64,000 nt of DNA, from positions 31,049-95,048 of the forward strand of contig DASTFB010000031.1 in the NCBI GenBank assembly GCA_035709005.1. Direction: 5' to 3'. A model generated the notes under the pieces. The model saw only the letters and a program-made list of their open reading frames with translations. It was not told the origin of the DNA and searched no databases. Source of the stretch: Candidatus Methylomirabilota bacterium (GTDB lineage: Bacteria; Methylomirabilota; Methylomirabilia; Rokubacteriales; CSP1-6). Every line of letters begins with the position of its first letter. Position 1 is the first letter of the stretch. Shown in pieces: positions 59,181 through 64,000 of this stretch. The position numbers were made by a program, and so were the translations under genes.

Positions 59181-60778
59181 ACAACGCCGAGCTCATCGTC
59201 GCGACGCTGTGCGCCGCGGGCGTGAGCCACGGCTTCGGCATTCCCAGTGGCAACGTGCTTGTCCTCATGGAGGCCATGCGGGCCGGCGGCCTGCCCTTCG
59301 TGCTCACCGCCCACGAGGGGGCGGCGGCGTTCGCGGCGGACGTCACGGGGCGCCTGACGGGCGCGCCCGGGCTTTGCATCGCCACCCTGGGCCCCGGGGC
59401 GACCAACCTCACGACGGGCGTGGGAAGCGCCTACCTCGACCGCTCGCCGCTCCTGGCCATCACCTGCAACGTGCCCACGGCCCAGCTCGGGCGGCGCATC
59501 CAGATGGCCATCGACCATCACGCCCTCTTCCGGCCGATCACCAAGGCCACGCTGCCGCTGCGCGAGGGGCGGGTGGCCGAGGTCCTGACCCAGGCGCTCG
59601 AGATCGCGCTGAGCGAGCCCCCGGGGCCGGTGCACCTGGACTTGCCCGAGGACGTCGCGCTGGCGCGGACCACTGAGCCGGTGCCGCCGCCTCCCTCCGC
59701 CCGGCGGGCCCCCGCGCCATCGGAGGCGTCTCTGTGCCGCGCCGCCGAGATCCTGGGGGCGGCGCGCCGGCCCGTGGCGATCCTGGGCGCCTCGGCCATG
59801 CGCGTGCGGGATCCCGAGCGCCTGCGGTCGGTGATCGATCGCCACCGGCTGCCTTTCGCCTCGACGACCATGGCCAAAGGCATGGTCGCCGAGGACCATT
59901 CGCTGTCGCTCGGCTGTATCGAGCGGGCCCGACGCCAGATGCAGCGGGAGCTGCTGCGCAGCGCCGATCTCGTGGTGGGGCTCGGCTACGACGTCGTGGA
60001 GGTCGAGTACGAGGGCTGGATCGGCAAGGTCCCCCTGCTCGCCATCGACGTGGATCCAGTCGATGCGGACGCCACCGTGGCGGTCGCCCACGAGGTCGTC
60101 GGCGACCTCGACGCCTCGCTGGAGTGGCTGGCTCGGCTGCCGGCCCTCAGCCCCGAGTGGCCGAAGGACATGGCGACGCTCCACCTTGAGCGCTTCCAGC
60201 GCTCGCTGCGTCCGCCTACGGCCGGGTTCGCGCCCCATCACGCGATCGACGTGGTGCGCGAGGTGCTGCCGCGCGACGGCATCCTGGCCTTCGACGTGGG
60301 CGCCCATACCCATCAGATCGCCTCGCAGTGGACGGCGTACGCGCCGGGTACCTTTCTCATCACGAACGGGTGGTCGTCGATGGGGTTCGGGCTGCCCGCG
60401 GCCATCGCTGCGAAGCTCGCCCGCCCCGAGCACGCGGTGGTGGCGCTGGTGGGCGATGGGTGCTTTCAGATGACCTGCGGAGAGGTCGCGGTGGCCCGGC
60501 GCCTGGGTCTGGCTCTGCCCATCGTCGTGCTCGACGACGGCTGGCTGTCGCTGATTCGGGTCAAGCAGGACCGGCGTTCCTTCGGTCTCTACGGCACCGA
60601 CCTGGGGGAACACGAGCACGGGGAGCCGCCGGCTCACTACTTCGGCGTCCCCGTGATCGGCGCGCGGTCCGCCGCCGACCTCGCCACCGCGTTGCGCCAC
60701 GCCCTCGTCGCCGACCACCCGACCGTGATCGAAGCCCGGGTCGATCCCGGCCACTATCTCGATACCGTCTACGACTAG
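59177..60778 (+). CDS. Thiamine pyrophosphate enzyme, probable CTG start
   Basis: A 533-residue TPP enzyme. The PYR domain with catalytic Glu47 (LTAHEGAAAF) and GPGATNLTTGVGSAY is complete only if translation begins upstream of the first canonical codon (GTG 59222). CTG 59177 lies 6 nt after a perfect GGAGGT and overlaps the previous stop as CTGA, so I use it. The PP domain has VALVGDGCFQMTCGEVAVAR followed by VLDDGWLSLIRVKQ: the usual N-N of the GDG-NN motif is D-D, which may change metal or substrate handling. It may decarboxylate the oxo acid made by the coupled amidohydrolase. Confidence 0.85.
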   Translation: MNNAELIVATLCAAGVSHGFGIPSGNVLVLMEAMRAGGLPFVLTAHEGAAAFAADVTGRLTGAPGLCIATLGPGATNLTTGVGSAYLDRSPLLAITCNVPTAQLGRRIQMAIDHHALFRPITKATLPLREGRVAEVLTQALEIALSEPPGPVHLDLPEDVALARTTEPVPPPPSARRAPAPSEASLCRAAEILGAARRPVAILGASAMRVRDPERLRSVIDRHRLPFASTTMAKGMVAEDHSLSLGCIERARRQMQRELLRSADLVVGLGYDVVEVEYEGWIGKVPLLAIDVDPVDADATVAVAHEVVGDLDASLEWLARLPALSPEWPKDMATLHLERFQRSLRPPTAGFAPHHAIDVVREVLPRDGILAFDVGAHTHQIASQWTAYAPGTFLITNGWSSMGFGLPAAIAAKLARPEHAVVALVGDGCFQMTCGEVAVARRLGLALPIVVLDDGWLSLIRVKQDRRSFGLYGTDLGEHEHGEPPAHYFGVPVIGARSAADLATALRHALVADHPTVIEARVDPGHYLDTVYD

Positions 60779-60805
60779 CGCCTGGTCCACGAATCGGAGG
60801 ACCGC

Positions 60806-61777
60806 ATGAGAGCGATCGTGTTCAAGGAGACCGGTGGCCCGGAGGTCCTGGCCCTGGCCGATGTGCCGAAGCCGGAGGTGCGCCCGGGCATGGTGCTCAT
60901 CCGGGTCCACGCGGTCGGCGTGAACTTCGCGGACACGCGCTTCCGCCAGGGCACGTACGTCGTGAAGCCGAAGCTGCCCGACACGCCGGGCATGGAGGCG
61001 GCCGGCGTCGTGGAGGCGGTCGGCGAGGGCGTGACGGACTTCCGCCCGGGCGACCGGGTGACCGCCTTCACCGTGAAGTCGTACGCAGAATACTGCCAGG
61101 CCCCGGCCTCCATGGTCATCCCGCTCCCCGACTCGGTCGGCTTCGTCGACGGCGCCGCCTTCCCCATCCAGGTGCTCACGGCCTACCACCTGCTGCACAC
61201 GGCCCATTCCACCGGGCCGGGGCAGACCGTGCTCGTCCATTCGGCGGCGGGCGGCGTCGGCCTGGCCGCGCTGCAACTGGCCAAGGTGGCCGGCGCCCGC
61301 GTGTTCGGCACGGTCTCCAGCGACGCCAAGGCCCGGCTCGCGCAGGAGCACGGCGCCGACGCGGTCATCAACTACGTCACCGAGAAGTTCGCCGACGAGG
61401 TGCTGCGGCTGACCGACGGCCGCGGGGTCGACCTCATCCTCGACGCCGTGGGCAAGCCCACCTTCGAGGAGGGGCTGCGGTGCCTGGCGATGTTCGGGCA
61501 CCTCGTTCTCTACGGGCGCGCCGGGGGTCCGACAGATCCGCTGAACGTCGCCACGCTGTCGGCCAAGTCTCAGAAAGTCAGCGGATTCATGGTGCCGACG
61601 GTCACCCGGAACTTCCCGGACAAGACGCGCGAGAGCGCGGAGCGGTGCTTCGCCCTCATGCGCGAGGGCAAGCTGAAGCTACACATCGGCAGGACCTTCC
61701 CTCTGGCCCAGGCGGCCGAGGCCCATCGCTATCTCGAATCGCGTCAGTCGACCGGAAAGCTGATCCTGATCCCGTGA
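60806..61777 (+). CDS. NADPH:quinone oxidoreductase family protein (zinc-independent MDR)
   Basis: A 323-residue medium-chain reductase of the quinone oxidoreductase (QOR) branch. The NADPH motif is HSAAGGVGLAALQLAKVAGA at about residue 145; GVNFADTRFRQGTYVVKPKL and DGRGVDLILDAVGKPTFEEG are typical, and there are no zinc-binding cysteines. GGAGG precedes ATG 60806. It is the last gene of the plus-strand hydantoinase operon, 27 nt after the TPP enzyme, and may reduce an alpha,beta-unsaturated product. Confidence 0.9.
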   Translation: MRAIVFKETGGPEVLALADVPKPEVRPGMVLIRVHAVGVNFADTRFRQGTYVVKPKLPDTPGMEAAGVVEAVGEGVTDFRPGDRVTAFTVKSYAEYCQAPASMVIPLPDSVGFVDGAAFPIQVLTAYHLLHTAHSTGPGQTVLVHSAAGGVGLAALQLAKVAGARVFGTVSSDAKARLAQEHGADAVINYVTEKFADEVLRLTDGRGVDLILDAVGKPTFEEGLRCLAMFGHLVLYGRAGGPTDPLNVATLSAKSQKVSGFMVPTVTRNFPDKTRESAERCFALMREGKLKLHIGRTFPLAQAAEAHRYLESRQSTGKLILIP

Positions 61778-61916
61778 GCTGACACTGGACTCGACGGCCC
61801 CGATAAGGCAGGGTACCCGCTGCTCATCGTGCGGTCACCCCGCGTAAGGGAGTCCCAGACGCTGGTGGGCCATCGGCTCGTGGCGGGGTGAGGGTGTCGC
61901 CCGATCAGGGGACGGC
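61778..61916. other. Intergenic stretch with a 9-bp inverted repeat
   Basis: No gene is visible between the quinone oxidoreductase and the second toxin-antitoxin promoter. The only structure I see is TCACCCCGC (61835-61843) and GCGGGGTGA (61883-61891), perfect 9-bp arms separated by 39 nt. There is no T-run, so it is not a standard terminator. Confidence 0.4.
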
Positions 61917-61946
61917 TGGACTCGGGAGGAGCGTTGTAGCTACAAT
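61917..61946 (+). promoter_or_regulatory. Promoter and palindromic operator of the second toxin-antitoxin pair
   Basis: TGGACT (61917-61922), 18-bp spacer and TACAAT (61941-61946) form a promoter. The perfect palindrome TTGTAGCTACAA (61934-61945) covers the -10, and GCTACAA is repeated directly 3 bp later, so antitoxin binding would block transcription. Its core TGTAGC also occurs in the first pair's operator at 29788. Confidence 0.65.
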
Positions 61947-61970
61947 GGCTACAAGCGAAGAGGTGGGGCC

Positions 61971-62252
61971 ATGGGCGCGGTTGGCGTTCGGGAGTTGAAG
62001 AACCGGCTGACCTATTACCTGCGACGGGCGAGGAAAGGAGAAGAGGTCATCGTCACCGAGCGCGGTCGCCCCGTGGCAGTCCTGCAATCCGTCCAGAACC
62101 TGGATCGGGCGGCAGCGCTGGAGACACGCCTCGCCCGGCTCGCGGCCCTCGGGATCGTCACGCTGCCGACCCGGAAGGGATTCGGGAGAGCTCGGCCTTT
62201 GCGCATCTCCGGTCCTTCGGTCTCCCGGGCGATCCTCGAGGATCGCCGGTGA
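61971..62252 (+). CDS. Type II antitoxin, Phd/YefM family
   Basis: A 93-residue antitoxin: GVRELKNRLTYYLRRARKGE and EVIVTERGRPVAVLQSV form the DNA-binding half, and the tail (RLAALGIVTLPTRKGFGRAR) would bind the toxin. The VapC gene overlaps its stop by 4 bases (GTGA). It is related to the antitoxin at 29543 but is not a recent duplicate. Confidence 0.9.
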   Translation: MGAVGVRELKNRLTYYLRRARKGEEVIVTERGRPVAVLQSVQNLDRAAALETRLARLAALGIVTLPTRKGFGRARPLRISGPSVSRAILEDRR

Positions 62253-62689
62253 CCTATCTGGACACCAGTGCTCTGGTCAAGCGCTTCGTGTCGGAGGCAG
62301 GATCCAGCGAGGTTCAAACGCTGTTGACGGGGGGTGAGCCGGTTGCATCGGCCACCATCGCGTACGCGGAGCTCTATTCCGGCCTCACGCGACGGCACCG
62401 GGAGGGCGTCCTCTCGCGACTCCAGTACCGGCTCGCATGCAGGCGTTTCGAGCGGGACTGGCTGGCGCTCGTCAAGGTGGAGCTGGGTGCCGAGATCCTG
62501 CTTTCGGCACGGGGTCTCATCCAGCGTCACGGCATGCGTGCCTTCGACGCCATCCACCTCGCCTCGGCGCTCGGGCTGCAGGCGGCCGCGAACGAGCCCG
62601 TGACCTTCGTCGCCGCGGACCAGCGGCTGTTGCGGGCCGCCGCTGGTGAGCGGCTGGCGACCGTCAACCCTGAAGCCCGGGGTCGATAG
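62249..62689 (+). CDS. vapC: PIN-domain toxin VapC
   Basis: A 146-residue PIN ribonuclease with all acidic active-site residues visible: Asp5 in TYLDTSALVKRF, Glu in IAYAELYSGLTR, Asp in MRAFDAIHLASAL and Asp in FVAADQRLLRAA. It starts at GTG 62249, coupled to the antitoxin. VapC toxins cleave tRNA or rRNA. It ends 13 nt before the DctP-like gene. Confidence 0.92.
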   Translation: MTYLDTSALVKRFVSEAGSSEVQTLLTGGEPVASATIAYAELYSGLTRRHREGVLSRLQYRLACRRFERDWLALVKVELGAEILLSARGLIQRHGMRAFDAIHLASALGLQAAANEPVTFVAADQRLLRAAAGERLATVNPEARGR

Positions 62690-62702
62690 TGATGGAATTG
62701 CC

Positions 62703-63797
62703 ATGACTGAACGACGCAGGTTCCTCACGGCGGCCAGCGCTGGAATGGCGGCCGTCGCTGCCACCTTCGCCGATGCCCCCCGCGTCATCGCCCAGCCGAA
62801 GGTCCAGTGGCGGATGTCCACCGCGTTTCCTCCGGCGCTCGACGTGATCCACGGCGCGGCGCAGCGGCTCGGGAAGGTCGTCGAGGAGATGAGCGGCGGG
62901 CGGTTCCGCATCGAGGTCTTTCCCGGCGGCCAGATCATGCAGCCGTTCGAATGCTTCGAGGCCACCTTCCGGGGGACGATCGAGGCGTTCATGGGCTCGG
63001 GACAGTACTGGATCGACAAGGAGCCTGCGCTCGAGTGGTTCTCGACTATCCCGTTCGGCATGAGCCCCCAGGGGATGGCCGCCTGGTACCACCAGGGCGA
63101 CGGCCTGGAACGTTCGGAGGAGGCCCACGCTCCCTTCAACATCGTGCCGCGCCCCGCGCCGGGCGTGGCCCCGCAGATGCTCGGATGGTTCCGGAACAAG
63201 ATCACGACCATCGGCGATTTCAAAGGGATCAAGATGCGCATGGGCGCGCACCTCGGCGGCAAGGTCATCGCCAGGGCGGGCGGCACCGCCGTCCTCACCC
63301 CGGCCGCGGACATCTACGCCGCCCTCGAGCGCGGCGTGATCGACGCCGCGGAGTTTGCCGGGCCGTACGACGACATGAAGCTGGGCCTGCACAAGACCGC
63401 ACGTTACTACTACTATCCCGGCTGGCACGAGCCCGGCACCACCAACGAGTTCGGCTTCAACAAGAAAGCCTACGACGCCCTCCCGGCCGAACTGCGGCGC
63501 ACGCTCGATCACGCCGTGGCGGCGATCCAGGTCTACGGCCTCACCGACTATCACACGAAGAACGCGATCGCGCTGGAGCAGCTCAAGACAGAAGCCAAGG
63601 GCAAGGTGGAGATCCTCTCGCTCCCGGCGCCAGTGCTGCTCCACCTCAAGAAGCTGGCCGCCCAAGTGGTCCGGGAACAATCCGAGAAAACGCCCATGGC
63701 CCGCAAGGTTCATGCGTCCTTCACGAATTTCCAGGCGCTGCTCGGCCCCTGGGATGCCGTTGCGGAAGGCGCCTACCATCGCTTCGTCGCCGTGTGA
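62703..63797 (+). CDS. TRAP transporter DctP-family solute-binding protein, Tat-exported
   Basis: A 364-residue binding protein with a twin-arginine signal (TERRRFLTAASAGMAAVAAT, cleavage near VIAQ). The mature part has VQWRMSTAFPPALDVIHGAA, FRIEVFPGGQIMQPFECFEA, GIKMRMGAHLGGKVIARAGG with the substrate-carboxylate Arg, and PAADIYAALERGVIDAAEF, resembling the 2-oxo-acid (TakP-like) DctP branch. No TRAP membrane subunits appear within the window; they may lie beyond it. A close paralog begins 11 nt downstream. Confidence 0.88.
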   Translation: MTERRRFLTAASAGMAAVAATFADAPRVIAQPKVQWRMSTAFPPALDVIHGAAQRLGKVVEEMSGGRFRIEVFPGGQIMQPFECFEATFRGTIEAFMGSGQYWIDKEPALEWFSTIPFGMSPQGMAAWYHQGDGLERSEEAHAPFNIVPRPAPGVAPQMLGWFRNKITTIGDFKGIKMRMGAHLGGKVIARAGGTAVLTPAADIYAALERGVIDAAEFAGPYDDMKLGLHKTARYYYYPGWHEPGTTNEFGFNKKAYDALPAELRRTLDHAVAAIQVYGLTDYHTKNAIALEQLKTEAKGKVEILSLPAPVLLHLKKLAAQVVREQSEKTPMARKVHASFTNFQALLGPWDAVAEGAYHRFVAV

Positions 63798-63808
63798 GAG
63801 GTGATTCG

Positions 63809-64000
63809 ATGACCGAGCGACGCCGGTTCCTCGCGAAGGCCAGCGGCACGATGGCGGCGGTTGCGGCTGCCGCCATGACCGATGCCCCTCGCGTCATCGC
63901 CCAGCCGAAGATCCAGTGGCGGATGTCCACTGGCTGGACCGCGACGCTCGATTTGCTCCAGGGCGCCGCCCAGCGACTGGCAAAGATCGTCGAAGAGATG
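63809..64000 (+). CDS. TRAP DctP-family solute-binding protein, N-terminal part
   Basis: Only the first 64 residues are in the window. They repeat the previous protein closely: a twin-arginine signal TERRRFLAKASGTMAAVAAA, then DAPRVIAQPKIQWRMSTGWT and LLQGAAQRLAKIVEEM. This is a tandem duplication with changes concentrated at the predicted start of the ligand-binding domain (FPPALDVIH in the first copy, WTATLDLLQ here), so the two copies may bind different ligands. The 3' end is cut by the window edge. Confidence 0.85.
   Translation, partial: MTERRRFLAKASGTMAAVAAAAMTDAPRVIAQPKIQWRMSTGWTATLDLLQGAAQRLAKIVEEM

Noticed and set aside
59033..61501. An 822-codon open frame on the minus strand
   Set aside because: It lies opposite an amidohydrolase end, a TPP enzyme and a quinone oxidoreductase with clear motifs. 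Its sequence is low-complexity His/Gly/Arg-rich and resembles no protein; it is a GC-driven shadow.
61835..61891. Terminator or tRNA-like element formed by the 9-bp inverted repeat
   Set aside because: The 39-nt loop has no further regular pairing, there is no T-run, and no T-arm or anticodon-loop pattern is present.

Overview
The window is a very GC-rich (about 70 percent), densely packed bacterial chromosome segment. Genes lie on both strands in short operons with 4-base ATGA or GTGA overlaps. I see no rRNA, tRNA, CRISPR array, insertion sequence or phage gene. The mix is typical of an uncultured soil or groundwater bacterium: many LLM-class (luciferase-like) flavin oxidoreductases, amidohydrolases, fumarylacetoacetate-hydrolase proteins, class III CoA transferases, three TPP enzymes, TRAP and TAXI transport components, and a selenoprotein. 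This resembles Candidatus Rokubacteria / Methylomirabilota, but that assignment is inference from gene content, not from a marker gene.

Layout. 1-8.2 kb: end of a phytoene-desaturase-like oxidoreductase, three LLM oxidoreductases, a fumarylacetoacetate hydrolase with a dienelactone hydrolase, a secreted monooxygenase-fold protein, a TPR protein and a Gfo/Idh/MocA dehydrogenase. 8.3-14.0 kb: a plus-strand operon of DinB-like protein, alpha/beta hydrolase, Ldh-family dehydrogenase, cupin, ferredoxin-like protein, TPP enzyme and DUF3047 protein. 14.6-20.7 kb: a complete Dpp/Opp-type peptide ABC transporter with a strong internal terminator before its ATPase genes, then a methyltransferase. 20.7-23.2 kb: carbamoyltransferase / DUF5989 / SxtJ cassette. 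23.3-29.0 kb: DctP-like binding protein, two amidohydrolases, a TPP enzyme and a membrane-anchored lytic transglycosylase. 29.0-29.8 kb: PIN/Phd toxin-antitoxin. 29.8-34.2 kb: Omp85-type barrel and a TAXI-TRAP transporter. 34.2-41.7 kb: arylsulfotransferase-like propeller, second fumarylacetoacetate hydrolase, carboxymuconolactone decarboxylase, nitroreductase, Crp/Fnr regulator with DUF2249 and a small heme-copper-like membrane protein, CoA transferase, and an isocitrate-lyase-family protein with a Cys-rich miniprotein. 41.7-45.4 kb: LysR regulator, two-domain dimeric-barrel protein, two SDRs and a dead response regulator.

45.4-61.8 kb is the most interesting part. On the minus strand an amidase, an LLM oxidoreductase, a GrdB-family selenoprotein and a CoA transferase are tightly coupled, followed by an AI-2E-family permease. 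On the plus strand, diverging from the amidase, run HyuA, HyuB, a bicupin, an LLM oxidoreductase, an amidohydrolase, a TPP enzyme and a quinone oxidoreductase. Together they look like a catabolic island for an amide-, hydantoin- or lactam-type substrate; the substrate cannot be read from sequence. The selenoprotein has an in-frame UGA at codon 175 in a U-x-x-C motif, followed 11 nt later by a perfect 6-bp hairpin of bacterial SECIS type.

61.8-64.0 kb: a second Phd/VapC pair with its own palindromic operator, then two tandem Tat-exported DctP binding proteins, the second cut by the window end. A recurring oddity is that several genes have a good Shine-Dalgarno sequence but a CTG, ACG, ATC or AAG where the start codon should be.
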